Shown: positions 18,740-27,141, counted from the first letter of the stretch. The stretch is DNA of 36,805 nt from Limnoraphis robusta CS-951 (GCF_000972705.2 NZ_LATL02000154.1:1-36805); one strand, 5' to 3'. The notes: generated by a model not told the origin, from the sequence alone. A program made the numbers and translations.

Positions 18740-20161
18740 ATGAAACTCACCCGAGGCAAAATCACAGAACTGGTTAACGAGCCAGGTTGCGAACATAATC
18801 ATTCTCACGCCGGACAACCCAACAAGAAAGCCTGTAAACAACAAGCTCAACCTGGAGCAGCTCAAGGGGGTTGTGCCTTTGACGGAGCCTCTATTGCGCT
18901 TGTACCGATTACTGATGCAGCACACCTGGTTCATGGCCCTATTGCTTGTTCAGGAAATTCCTGGGGAAGTCGGGGCAGTCTTTCATCGGGTCCCGTGACC
19001 TACAAAACTGGGTTTACGACTGATTTAACAGAAAACGATATCATTTTTGGCGGTGAAAAGCGACTCTATCAAGCGATCGCTCAAATCGTTAAACATCATC
19101 AACCCGCAGCAGTTTTCGTCTATTCGACCTGTGTGACAGCTCTGATAGGAGATGATCTTGATGCCGTTTGTGAAGCAGCCGCTCAAAAATTTGGTAAGCC
19201 TGTGATTCCCGTTCATGCGGCGGGTTTCGTAGGGAGCAAAAATCTGGGGAATCGACTGGCAGGAGAAGCTTTACTTGACCATGTAGTGGGTACTGCTGAA
19301 CCTGAGTATACCACACCTTACGATATTAATCTCATCGGTGAGTACAATATTGCTGGGGAAATGTGGAATGTGATTCCGTTGTTGGAAAAGGTTGGCATTC
19401 GGGTGTTATCAAAAATCACCGGAGATGCTCGTTATCAAGAAATCTGCTACGCCCACCGTGCCAAGTTGAATGTGATGATCTGCTCGAAAGCGTTGATCAA
19501 TATGGCGCGGAAGATGGAGGAAAAATACGGCATTCCTTTCATCGAAGAGTCTTTCTACGGCATTGACGATATGAATCGTTGTCTGCGAAATATTGCCGAG
19601 AAGTTTGGCGATCCAGCCTTGAAACAACGGGTAGAAAAACTGATTGCTTCAGAAAATGCAGCCCTTGACCAAAAGCTTGCGCCCTATCGAAGCAGACTCA
19701 AAGGTAAACGGGTTGTGTTGTATACCGGAGGAGTTAAGAGTTGGTCGATTATTTCGGCAGCGAAGGATTTAGGGATTGAGGTGGTTGCCACTAGCACGAA
19801 GAAAAGCACCGAAGAAGATAAGGCTCGCATTAAGCAATTGTTGGGTAAAGATGGAATCACGATTGAAAAAGGCAGTCCGCAAGAATTGCTGAAAGTGATT
19901 CAGCAAACGGGAGCGGATTTGTTAATTGCTGGAGGTCGTAACCAATATACGGCATTGAAGGCTCGTGTTCCTTTCCTTGATATTAACCAAGAACGCCATC
20001 ATGCTTATGCGGGTTACGAGGGGATGATTGAGATGGCTAAAGAACTTGAAGAAGCGCTTTACTCCCCGATTTGGGAACAACTTCGGACTCCCGCACCTTG
20101 GGAAACTGGGAAGGGTGAACAGTCACCAGTGACCAGTGACCAGTTAACAGTGACCAGTTAA
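18740..20161 (+). CDS. nifE: FeMo-co assembly scaffold subunit NifE, with repeat-encoded C-terminal tail
   Basis: NifE with NifN forms the scaffold on which NifB-co is matured by addition of molybdenum and homocitrate. The 473-residue product is homologous to NifD. It has GGCAFDGASIALVPITDAAHLVHGP, IACSGNSWGSRG, STCVTALIGDD and the end YSPIWEQLRTPAPWE. After APWE the last 20 or so residues (TGKGEQSPVTSDQLTVTS) are encoded by the CAGTGACCAGT repeat array, so the natural stop codon seems to have been overrun. The tail is hydrophilic and probably harmless. The start MKLTRGKITELVNEPGC is standard. Confidence 0.96.
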   Translation: MKLTRGKITELVNEPGCEHNHSHAGQPNKKACKQQAQPGAAQGGCAFDGASIALVPITDAAHLVHGPIACSGNSWGSRGSLSSGPVTYKTGFTTDLTENDIIFGGEKRLYQAIAQIVKHHQPAAVFVYSTCVTALIGDDLDAVCEAAAQKFGKPVIPVHAAGFVGSKNLGNRLAGEALLDHVVGTAEPEYTTPYDINLIGEYNIAGEMWNVIPLLEKVGIRVLSKITGDARYQEICYAHRAKLNVMICSKALINMARKMEEKYGIPFIEESFYGIDDMNRCLRNIAEKFGDPALKQRVEKLIASENAALDQKLAPYRSRLKGKRVVLYTGGVKSWSIISAAKDLGIEVVATSTKKSTEEDKARIKQLLGKDGITIEKGSPQELLKVIQQTGADLLIAGGRNQYTALKARVPFLDINQERHHAYAGYEGMIEMAKELEEALYSPIWEQLRTPAPWETGKGEQSPVTSDQLTVTS

Positions 20162-20187
20162 CAGTGACCAGTTAACAGTGACCAGTG
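20134..20187 (+). repeat. 14-bp tandem repeat across the nifE stop codon
   Basis: CAGTGACCAGTTAA is repeated at 20134-20147, 20148-20161 and 20162-20175, with a partial fourth copy after it. The nifE stop TAA is the last three bases of the second copy. Because 14 is not a multiple of three, each copy is read in a different frame, so repeat number would change the NifE tail. Further ACTGCATAACTG-type units continue to 20222. Confidence 0.85.
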
Positions 20188-20262
20188 AATATTGATAACT
20201 GCATAACTGCAAACTGTAAACTGTCTCCCTACTCCCCTGTTCCTCGTTCCCTGGTAGAAGAT

Positions 20263-21618
20263 ATGACAACTATTACTCAACCGAAAAAAGCGGCGGCTGT
20301 TAACCCTTTAAAATTGAGTCCTCCTCTGGGTGCGTCTCTGGCATTTCTGGGGTTGAAGGGAATGATTCCTCTGTTTCACGGTTCTCAGGGTTGTACAGCG
20401 TTTGCCAAAGTGATTTTAGTGCGTCACTTCCGAGAAGCGATTCCTCTGTCTACGACGGCTATGACGGAAGTTAGCAGCATCTTGGGCGGAGAGGAAAATA
20501 TAACGACTGCGATCTTAACTTTGGTTGAGAAGGCAAAGCCCGATGTGATCGGTCTGTTGACGACAGGCTTAACGGAAACCCGGGGGGATGATATGCAACG
20601 CATCCTCAAGGATTTCCGCATCCAGCACCCAGAGTTAGATTGGTTGCCGATTATTTCGGTTTCGACTCCCGATTATAAAGGGGCAATGCAAGATGGTTAT
20701 GCGGCTACCGTTGAGGAGATTGTCACCACTTATTACGGGGCTTTCGTAGAATCCGAGGATATTATACCAAACTTGTCGAGCGAAGTCAAGGCTAGGGTAA
20801 CAATTTTAGCGGGTTCGCTCCTGGGGCCGGGTGACGTTGAAGAAGTGAAGGCTATTGTTGAAGCCTTTGGGTTAACGCCTGTGATGATCCCCGATTTGTC
20901 GGGATCGATGGATGGGCATCTCGATGATGGGTTCAACAGTGTAACCACTGGAGGAACCTCGTTAGATGATTTGCGCCGTCTGGGGGAATCAACGTTTACT
21001 TTAGCGATCGGCGAAAGTATGCGGAAGTCGGCGGATGCTTTGAAGCAAAAGTTCGGGACCAATTACGAAGTGTTTCCGCGCTTAAGCGGTTTGCAGGCGA
21101 TGGATCGGTTTTTGTTGCGTCTGTCGAAGATTGTTCACTCCCGCCAAGATGCTCATTTTGTTCAGCCCTATGAGGTGCCGGAGAAGTTCAATCGTCAACG
21201 ACGTCAGTTGCAGGATGCGATGTTAGATACGCATTTCTATTTTGGTCGCAAGCGCATTTCATTGGCAATGGAACCGGATTTGCTGTATCAAACCAGTTGG
21301 TTGCTACATGAAATGGGCGCTGAAATTCAAGCGGCTGTGACGACAACTAAATCTCCGTTACTGGAAAATTTACCAATTGAATCGGTGACGATTGGCGATT
21401 TAGAAGACTTTGAAAATTTAGCAGTTGGATCAGACTTGTTGATTACAAACTCTCACGGGAGAGCCATTGCTGAACGACTCAAGATTCCTCTTTATCGTAT
21501 GGGTTATCCAATTTTTGATCGTTTTGGAAATGGTCAAAGATGTTTAATTGGTTATCGCGGAACGATTCAGTTTCTGATGGATTTAGGTAATCTTTTTATC
21601 GAGGCTGAAGAATCCTAA
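20263..21618 (+). CDS. nifN: FeMo-co assembly scaffold subunit NifN
   Basis: NifN is the NifK-like partner of NifE in the cofactor-maturation scaffold. From the ATG at 20263 it has 451 residues, starting MTTITQPKKAAAVNPLKLSPPLGASLAFLG. Motifs include FHGSQGCTAFAKVILVRHFREA, TTAMTEVSSILGG and LLTTGLTETRGDD, which match NifN, with the P-cluster-like cysteine set reduced as usual. The frame is open back to 20185, adding 26 residues encoded by repeat DNA and a linker; these are not family-like, so I set the start at 20263. NifE and NifN are often adjacent as here. Confidence 0.95.
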   Translation: MTTITQPKKAAAVNPLKLSPPLGASLAFLGLKGMIPLFHGSQGCTAFAKVILVRHFREAIPLSTTAMTEVSSILGGEENITTAILTLVEKAKPDVIGLLTTGLTETRGDDMQRILKDFRIQHPELDWLPIISVSTPDYKGAMQDGYAATVEEIVTTYYGAFVESEDIIPNLSSEVKARVTILAGSLLGPGDVEEVKAIVEAFGLTPVMIPDLSGSMDGHLDDGFNSVTTGGTSLDDLRRLGESTFTLAIGESMRKSADALKQKFGTNYEVFPRLSGLQAMDRFLLRLSKIVHSRQDAHFVQPYEVPEKFNRQRRQLQDAMLDTHFYFGRKRISLAMEPDLLYQTSWLLHEMGAEIQAAVTTTKSPLLENLPIESVTIGDLEDFENLAVGSDLLITNSHGRAIAERLKIPLYRMGYPIFDRFGNGQRCLIGYRGTIQFLMDLGNLFIEAEES

Positions 21619-21778
21619 AATCAAAATTAAAAGTGGAAAATACCTGCTTTTAATTCGATAAAATCCAAAGGAATAGCCCCGATATCTATTGACTTAATAG
21701 AGTCTATATTCTCGCCAATGTTTCTGACAAGAGTTGCGAATCATTCACCTCCTACACTGCATCGTAAGACCTAGAACT

Positions 21779-22264
21779 ATGATTCATCTTGAAGCCATTT
21801 CCCACTCCAATTCTTCTCTGTTAAATTCTGCTTTTGTCAGAGAGATCGTTAAACAAGTTCGTGTTCAAGATACGACAGTTGCTGATCAAAATTTTTCTGA
21901 TGAATTATTGCTAAAATCTTTAATAGGCTATTCGACTTTAGGGGCGGATAACGATATCCCAAGCCTACAAAAGATTTCAGCTTTTTATCGGGCAGTAGCT
22001 TCTCGTCTTGAGCAAGAAACGGGTCAAAGGGTTGAGATCTTTATCAATCTCGGTCAAGATGATATCGGTTGGATTCTGGTCTTTTGCGGTCGCCTCTTGG
22101 TGATTTCTCAGTTCTTGCGAGATACCGATAGCTTTCGTTTTGAATCAGTGGAACATCTCACCTACGAAGGTGAAAGGGTGATCCAAAATGCTTTAGAACG
22201 AGCTAGAGAATATTTTGACTTTCCAGCCCGAGGGCTGTCTGTTCCCTTAAAAAGAGCAAGCTAA
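21779..22264 (+). CDS. Divergent DUF269 paralogue (NifX-associated protein), first copy
   Basis: This 161-residue protein is homologous to the DUF269 NifX-associated protein at 22802-23299. They share SDELLL/SDELVL, the FYRAVA helix, ETG, the GW-LV--GRL-VI core and RDT/RDA plus FESVEHL/FDSLEKL. But this copy lacks the YGVYRSW segment (it reads TVADQNF) and much of the EGFGWALVW phrase (QDDIGWILVF). It is thus a diverged second copy placed between nifN and nifX, where cyanobacteria normally have none. A TTG at 21734 extends the frame by 15 residues but has no support. The role is unknown; FeMo-co or NifB-co handling is inferred from the family. Confidence 0.8.
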   Translation: MIHLEAISHSNSSLLNSAFVREIVKQVRVQDTTVADQNFSDELLLKSLIGYSTLGADNDIPSLQKISAFYRAVASRLEQETGQRVEIFINLGQDDIGWILVFCGRLLVISQFLRDTDSFRFESVEHLTYEGERVIQNALERAREYFDFPARGLSVPLKRAS

Positions 22265-22276
22265 AGGAGGTATGAA

Positions 22277-22687
22277 ATGAAAGTTGCTTTCGCAACCTGC
22301 GATCAAGTTCACATCAATGCTCATTTTGGATCAGCGAAAAAAATTGATGTTTACGATGTTTCAAAAGAGGGTTATAATTTTTCAAATACCCTGGAATTTG
22401 ATGATAATCTAAAAGAAGATGGGAATGAAGATAAGCTAGTTCCCAAAATCGAGGCACTATCCGACTGCACTCTAGTTTATGTTTCAGCGATTGGAGGCAG
22501 TGCGGCGGCGCGTTTAATTCGCAAAAAAATAACGCCCGTGAAAGACCCGGATGAAGAGGAAATTACGGCAATTCTGGATAAGTTAGTCAAAACTCTCAAT
22601 GGCAATCCGCCGCCGTGGTTGCGGAAAGTCATCCAGCAAGAAGAAGAAAAATTCTCTTACGCTGGTCTTGAGGAAGAAGACGAATAA
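22277..22687 (+). CDS. nifX: FeMo-co precursor carrier NifX
   Basis: NifX binds NifB-co and the NifEN-bound precursor and helps shuttle cofactor intermediates. The 136-residue protein has the family opening MKVAFATCDQVHINAHFGSAKKIDVYDV, the potential cofactor ligands in NAHFG, and the CTLVYVSAIGGSAAARLI segment. The C-terminal end is acidic (GLEEEDE). The start has a strong AAAGGAGG eight bases upstream. It follows the first DUF269 copy by 12 bases, implying co-transcription and perhaps coupling, and is flanked on the other side by the second DUF269 gene. Confidence 0.95.
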   Translation: MKVAFATCDQVHINAHFGSAKKIDVYDVSKEGYNFSNTLEFDDNLKEDGNEDKLVPKIEALSDCTLVYVSAIGGSAAARLIRKKITPVKDPDEEEITAILDKLVKTLNGNPPPWLRKVIQQEEEKFSYAGLEEEDE

Positions 22688-22801
22688 ATCCCTTCATCCG
22701 GGTCTTCTATCTTCCTAAAAGTTTGTACTGACGTGTTGATGCCACGTCTTTACAAAATAGACATTCAATTTGGATGTCTTTGCTCCGAGCCTAATATAGT
22801 A

Positions 22802-23299
22802 ATGACGAACAAACCAACTATGAGTTCAACACAAACTGCTACCCGCGAATCCAGTACCAATATTGTTGAATCCAATCCATTGTTACAGGCGCTAGTCCAA
22901 CAAATTCGCGCTCAAGATCACTACGGTGTTTATCGCAGTTGGTCAGATGAGTTAGTTCTCTCTCCTTTTATTGTCACCAAAGACAAAAAACGCTCAATTT
23001 CGCTTGAGGGAGAAGTCGATCCCGCCACCCAACTTCGGATTCTGTGTTTTTATAGAGCTGTAGCGGCTTGCGTCGAAACAGAAACCGGAAAACTTTGCCA
23101 AGTAGTGATTGATTTAAGTCACGAAGGGTTTGGTTGGGCATTAGTTTGGACAGGTCGCCTGATTGTGATTAACCGCACGCTGCGGGACGCTCAACGTTTT
23201 GGTTTTGATTCCTTGGAAAAATTAGCAGCCCAAGGTGAAAAACTGGTTCAATCCGGTATCGAGAGCATTGAAAAGTTTGCGGATGCTGCTAAAGCTTAA
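22802..23299 (+). CDS. DUF269 NifX-associated nitrogen fixation protein, canonical copy
   Basis: This member of the DUF269 family (NifX-associated protein) normally follows nifX. It keeps the family hallmarks HYGVYRSWSDELVLSPFI, FYRAVAACVETETG, HEGFGWALVWTGRLIVIN and RFGFDSLEKLAAQGEKLV. From the ATG at 22802 it has 165 residues; a second ATG at 22820 would give 159 and is equally possible, since neither has a good ribosome-binding site. The frame is open to a GTG at 22733, which adds an implausible cysteine-containing leader. The function is unknown, but constant linkage to nifX points to cofactor assembly. Confidence 0.92.
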   Translation: MTNKPTMSSTQTATRESSTNIVESNPLLQALVQQIRAQDHYGVYRSWSDELVLSPFIVTKDKKRSISLEGEVDPATQLRILCFYRAVAACVETETGKLCQVVIDLSHEGFGWALVWTGRLIVINRTLRDAQRFGFDSLEKLAAQGEKLVQSGIESIEKFADAAKA

Positions 23300-23373
23300 A
23301 TGTTCTCACAGAGAAAAGGAAATTATTTTCTTTTTCAGACTTCTAAGTTACAGCATGATTAGGAGTTGATGGA

Positions 23374-23607
23374 ATGACTCACACGACTGAAATTCCAACG
23401 ACCGAAGCTGTTGAGGAACTGAAAACCAAAATCAAACGCCTCAATAGCCAAGCAGGTCAAATGAAAATGGATCTGCATGATCTCGCAGAAGGTTTACCTA
23501 CCGATTTTGAAAAGCTGCAAGAAGAAGCAGCGAAAACTTACGAAGTGTTTCGTGAGTTATCTGATCTCAAAAAACAACTCAAAACCTGGGAGGCTCAACT
23601 CAAATGA
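23374..23607 (+). CDS. DUF683 / CCE_0567-type small helical protein
   Basis: This 77-residue, highly charged protein is predicted to be an alpha-helical hairpin: helix 1 about 10-40 (EAVEELKTKIKRLNSQAGQMKMDLHDLAE), a turn GLPTDF, and helix 2 about 46-76. It matches the DUF683 family found in cyanobacterial and other nif clusters, whose structural representative is CCE_0567 from Cyanothece, described as a metal-binding homo-oligomer. The start has AGGAG upstream. The stop overlaps the start of nifW (ATGA), so the two are translationally coupled. Confidence 0.9.
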   Translation: MTHTTEIPTTEAVEELKTKIKRLNSQAGQMKMDLHDLAEGLPTDFEKLQEEAAKTYEVFRELSDLKKQLKTWEAQLK

Positions 23608-23942
23608 CTTCTACAACTTCGACACCTAAAAGCTTCGCTGAATTCAAGAAACTCAGAGATGCCGAAGAATTTTTTATCTTCTTTGAGTTGCCCTACGATC
23701 AAACTTTTGTCAACGTCAATCGTCTTCATATTTTAAAACAGTTCTCTCTGTTAATTGTAGAAATTGACAAGGTATTTCCCGATCTGAGCGAAGCGGAAAA
23801 ACTAGACAAATACAAGCTCGCTCTAGAGGAAGCCTATGAAGTCTTTAAGACGTCTAGCCCGCTCGAAACCAAACTCTTTAAAGTCTTCAAAGACGCACCC
23901 AAAAACGTTGTATTAACCAAAGACATCGGTACTGAGTCATAA
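23604..23942 (+). CDS. nifW: Nitrogenase-stabilising/protective protein NifW
   Basis: NifW helps the MoFe protein mature or protects it from oxygen. The 112-residue protein shows the family pattern FKKLRDAEEFFIFFELPYDQTFVNVNRLHILKQFS and a C-terminal EEAYEVFKTSSPLETKLFKVF. It overlaps the DUF683 gene by four bases (ATGA) and is followed five bases later by hesA. A Ser/Thr-rich N-terminus (about 1-10) precedes the conserved part. Confidence 0.93.
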   Translation: MTSTTSTPKSFAEFKKLRDAEEFFIFFELPYDQTFVNVNRLHILKQFSLLIVEIDKVFPDLSEAEKLDKYKLALEEAYEVFKTSSPLETKLFKVFKDAPKNVVLTKDIGTES

Positions 23943-23947
23943 TCATC

Positions 23948-24760
23948 ATGGGCGGATTAGAACTGACACCAACAGAACTCGAACGTTATCGCCGACAAAT
24001 GCAACTTCCCGGTTTCGGAGAAGCTGGACAAGCCAAACTGAAAGCCTCAACTGCTCTGGTTTCAGGCGTGGGTGGATTGGGGGGAACCGTCGCACTTTAC
24101 CTCGCAGTCGCTGGGATTGGTAAATTAATCCTAGTCCGGGGAGGAGACTTGCGCCTCGATGACATGAACCGTCAAATCTTGATGACTCATGATTGGGTCG
24201 GTCAACCGAGGGTGCTAAAGGCGAAGGAAACCCTATCTCAAATCAATCCTGATGTCGAAATTGAGGCGATTGCGGAATTCATTACGTCGGATAATGTCGA
24301 TGGGTTGGTTCAACGCTCTGATCTGGCTCTAAGTTGCGCTCACAACTTTGATGAACGGGATTTACTCAACGCTGCTTGTGTGTTGTGGGATAAACCCATG
24401 ATTGAAGCAGCGATGAGTGGAATGGAGGCTTACCTCACGACCATTATCCCTCGTCAAACCCCCTGTCTATCGTGCATCTTTCCTGAAAAACCCCAGTGGG
24501 ATCGGTGGGGATTTGGGGTTTTGGGTGCGGTTTCAGGAACCCTGGCTTGTCTAGCCGCGCTGGAAGCTGTCAAGTTGATTACAGGGTTAGGAGAAACTCT
24601 AAACGGGCAACTTCTAACGATGGATTTAGGGAACGCTAAATTTACGAAACTTCGCGCTTACCATGATCCTAACTGTCAGATTTGTGGTCAAGGCAAATCT
24701 GATCAAGCGAGATCGGCAAGTGAGCTTTTGTACCCTTCATTGGAGAGGCTAGCCTGCTAA
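23948..24760 (+). CDS. hesA: HesA, ThiF/MoeB/HesA-family adenylyltransferase
   Basis: HesA is an E1-like enzyme of the ThiF/MoeB family, 270 residues, conserved in cyanobacterial nif clusters. The nucleotide-binding loop GVGGLGGTVALYL, RGGDLRLDDMNRQIL (the conserved DxxDxxNxxRQ-like segment) and the zinc ligand pairs CLSC and CQIC are present. Members adenylate a carrier protein C-terminus or act in sulfur or molybdenum handling; a role in FeMo-co molybdenum supply has been suggested for HesA. It begins MGGLELTPTELERYRRQMQLPGFGEAGQ, the standard opening. The C-terminal 20 residues after GQG are variable. Confidence 0.93.
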   Translation: MGGLELTPTELERYRRQMQLPGFGEAGQAKLKASTALVSGVGGLGGTVALYLAVAGIGKLILVRGGDLRLDDMNRQILMTHDWVGQPRVLKAKETLSQINPDVEIEAIAEFITSDNVDGLVQRSDLALSCAHNFDERDLLNAACVLWDKPMIEAAMSGMEAYLTTIIPRQTPCLSCIFPEKPQWDRWGFGVLGAVSGTLACLAALEAVKLITGLGETLNGQLLTMDLGNAKFTKLRAYHDPNCQICGQGKSDQARSASELLYPSLERLAC

Positions 24761-24800
24761 CAAGCGCAAACTTCCCCTTCTCACCCTTCAGGAGACTAAG

Positions 24801-25169
24801 ATGAGTGTTATTTTGACAGAAAAAGCTGCTTTTAGGCTTCGGACTTTTGTACGAGGCAGTGCAGGTGGCACTGAGGCTCAAAAAGGTGTTCGTCTGGCTG
24901 TGGTTGATGGCGGTTGCAATGGTTATGAATATTCAATCGATATTACCAGCAATCCCAAGCCAGATGATCTAACCTTCGAGCAGGACAAAGTAAGTATCTA
25001 TGTCGATCCGAAAAGTGCGCCGCTTTTGGATGGGATTGTGATTGACTTTGTTGAAAGTTTGACGCAAAGCGGGTTTGTCTTCAAGAACCCGAATGCAACT
25101 GAAACCTGTGGCTGTGGTAAATCCTTTGCCGCAGGTGATTGTACCCCTTCTGCTACACCTTGTAGCTAA
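24801..25169 (+). CDS. hesB: HesB, IscA-type Fe-S assembly protein
   Basis: HesB is an A-type Fe-S carrier (IscA family) of 122 residues, tied to nitrogen fixation in cyanobacteria. Cluster ligands are C39 (VDGGCNGYEY), C103 and C105 (ETCGCGKSF). A short tail with two more cysteines (AAGDCTPSATPCS) extends beyond the usual end. The start MSVILTEKAAFRLRTFV has CAGGAG upstream. It lies 40 bases after hesA, in the usual hesA-hesB-fdxH order. Confidence 0.94.
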   Translation: MSVILTEKAAFRLRTFVRGSAGGTEAQKGVRLAVVDGGCNGYEYSIDITSNPKPDDLTFEQDKVSIYVDPKSAPLLDGIVIDFVESLTQSGFVFKNPNATETCGCGKSFAAGDCTPSATPCS

Positions 25170-25207
25170 GGTTCAAAGTCTGATGTTTTGAGCGTATTGA
25201 ACGCTAA

Positions 25208-25570
<363 letters not shown>

Positions 25571-25592
25571 TTTTTAAACGGATAGGGAGTGG

Positions 25593-25640
25593 AAAAACGG
25601 ATAATTAAGGGTGACTCATAACGGGTTCCCATCCGTTTTT
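25593..25640 (+). terminator. Terminator of the main nif operon, after fdxH
   Basis: AAAAACGGAT (25593-25602) and ATCCGTTTTT (25631-25640) form a perfect 10-bp stem with a 28-base loop, ending in five T. It lies 22 bases past the fdxH stop. The rest of the 356-base spacer up to 25926 is AT-rich, with no gene and no NtcA-type site that I can see; it must hold the promoter of the next unit if the terminator is efficient. Confidence 0.75.
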
Positions 25641-25926
25641 CCTGATCAACATTCGTTTCTCATCAAATGAGCGACTACAAGATTTAAAACCTGTTGAAAG
25701 TTGTAGTCTTAACAACTTACTGAAACTTTCAGCAATTATCTATTATCTGAATCTCGTTCAGATTAACTCCAAAATGAAGTTCAAGTTAAGTAAACTCCGC
25801 TCTCACTTCACCCTAGAATGTCGATTCAGCTTCAACTTCTCTGAAATCACATGAAGGCTTAATGAACTAGGGTAATAGTCAGCCGAGTGAAGGAGATCGG
25901 ATCTTGTAATGTGAAGGTTAGGGCTA

Positions 25927-26304
25927 ATGGAAATTCGGTGGAAAAAGTTCTTCATCAAAACTGGCATTTGGGTAGCAACCGAAGTTTGGCTAAATGTCTT
26001 AGGCCTTGATAACTTGGCTGATTATAGTGAGTTTCTCGTTGATCAAGAGTTAGAAAAAGAACTCGCTCTCAAAAATCATCGCACGATCAAAATTTCTAAT
26101 TTTCCTCCTCAATATTGTAAAGCCATTCAAGAATTTTGTCCGATTACTACGGTCAAAGAGCTGAATGAGACTTCTAAATATGAGGATTTTCAGCATCGAT
26201 TTAATACATTTGAAAACAAATGTAAGAAGCTGAAAAATCCTTGTACGAAGGTTTGGTGTTTACCCTATGTAAGACCAAGTTGGCTTACCTATCAACGTCT
26301 ATGA
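25927..26304 (+). CDS. Hypothetical protein, 125 aa (nif-flank unit, gene 1)
   Basis: I do not know a function. The N-terminus MEIRWKKFFIKTGIWVATEVWLN, followed by LGLDNLADYSEF, resembles short conserved cyanobacterial proteins with a hydrophobic first helix and a LADYSEF motif. The rest (about 45-125) is basic and polar with five cysteines (YCKAIQEFC, NKCKKLKNPC, VWC), which could be incidental. The first 25 residues could form an amphipathic or membrane-associated helix. Its stop codon overlaps the ATG of the next gene (ATGATG at 26301), so the two are coupled. The upstream spacer has a weak AGGTTAGGG. Confidence 0.65.
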   Translation: MEIRWKKFFIKTGIWVATEVWLNVLGLDNLADYSEFLVDQELEKELALKNHRTIKISNFPPQYCKAIQEFCPITTVKELNETSKYEDFQHRFNTFENKCKKLKNPCTKVWCLPYVRPSWLTYQRL

Positions 26305-26660
26305 TGATTAGTCGTGACTATCTCGTTCAAGAGTTTGTTCATCTTGTCGAGAATTACTATCCTGAAGCCGGAAAGGTTTTAGACTGGTGTTATGTCAAAG
26401 TCCTTGAATGCTATCTTGAACGTTCAGGCAAACAATTCTACTATCTCGGGATTTACTATCCTCAAGAAAGAAGACGAGAATTGCTTGCCCAACAAGAAGC
26501 ATTCAAGGATATTGCTGAAAATATGGGGTTAATTGAGGTCGTTTGTATTAATTCAACACGTCTCATTCGTGACCCCATGTCAAAACTTAAAAAAGATAAT
26601 CCTCGATTTTGGTTAGAGTTGTATTGGATTTCAACCCAAGACCATTTTTTGACTAACTAA
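26301..26660 (+). CDS. Hypothetical protein, 119 aa (nif-flank unit, gene 2)
   Basis: I do not recognise it. The product of 119 residues from ATG 26301 (or 118 from the adjacent ATG 26304) has no membrane segment. Notable phrases are HLVENYYPEAGKVLDWCYVKVLECYLERSGKQFYYLGIYYPQERRRELLAQQ and FWLELYWISTQDHF. It is rich in tyrosine and tryptophan and looks like a compact alpha-helical protein. A reading from 26241 would overlap gene 1 by 64 bases in another frame and is less likely. The ATGATG overlap with gene 1 suggests they form a pair whose products are needed together. Confidence 0.6.
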   Translation: MMISRDYLVQEFVHLVENYYPEAGKVLDWCYVKVLECYLERSGKQFYYLGIYYPQERRRELLAQQEAFKDIAENMGLIEVVCINSTRLIRDPMSKLKKDNPRFWLELYWISTQDHFLTN

Positions 26661-26688
26661 TCTTTTGTTCTTAGTTAGGTTATCTCTC

Positions 26689-26907
26689 GTGATTATCTTT
26701 TATCTGTGTTTGTCTATTGCTGTCGTTGCTACAGTATTCCTGAAGCTTGCTGACCCGGATGAAATTCATACTATTTTGGTGATTTTATCTGGATGTGTGA
26801 TTCTGGGTTGTGGATTTTTACTCGCTCCACTCTTCATGAAGCTTCTGATTTCTCTAACGATTCTAGTCATCTGTCAACGAATCTACGAGACTACGCTCAA
26901 ACTTTAA
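26689..26907 (+). CDS. Small two-helix membrane protein (nif-flank unit, gene 3)
   Basis: The reading frame is open from a TTG at 26665 and has no ATG before residue 59 of that frame; the GTG at 26689 is another possible start. The product of 72-80 residues is strongly hydrophobic, with one membrane helix near the N-terminus (VIIFYLCLSIAVVATVFL) and one or two more in ILVILSGCVILGCGFLLAPLF and LLISLTILVI. No family is known to me. It sits 28 bases after gene 2 and 24 bases before a strong terminator, which supports it as the last gene of that unit. The start is uncertain. Confidence 0.45.
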   Translation: MIIFYLCLSIAVVATVFLKLADPDEIHTILVILSGCVILGCGFLLAPLFMKLLISLTILVICQRIYETTLKL

Positions 26908-26931
26908 CTTTACTTTTTCCATCGTCAACTG

Positions 26932-26963
26932 CTCCGTGTTCTCCTTCTGGACACGGAGTTTTA
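26932..26963 (+). terminator. Rho-independent terminator after the small-gene unit
   Basis: CTCCGTGT (26932-26939) and ACACGGAG (26951-26958) form a perfect 8-bp GC-containing stem with an 11-base loop, followed at once by TTTTAT. This is the clearest terminator of the window and separates the small genes from modA. Confidence 0.85.
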
Positions 26964-27141
26964 TATTGGGTACTTTAAAACTCAATTTGAGCTTGTTATT
27001 TACTCTTTCAATAGAATAGATCAATAAGACTTAGAAATTCAGTAGTCTAATTAACGATTTTCAGAGATTATTTCTTGGGTGACTGATATTTATCAGGGTT
27101 ATTTTTCCGATCAACTAATTATTACTTTAGTTTAGATTTCT

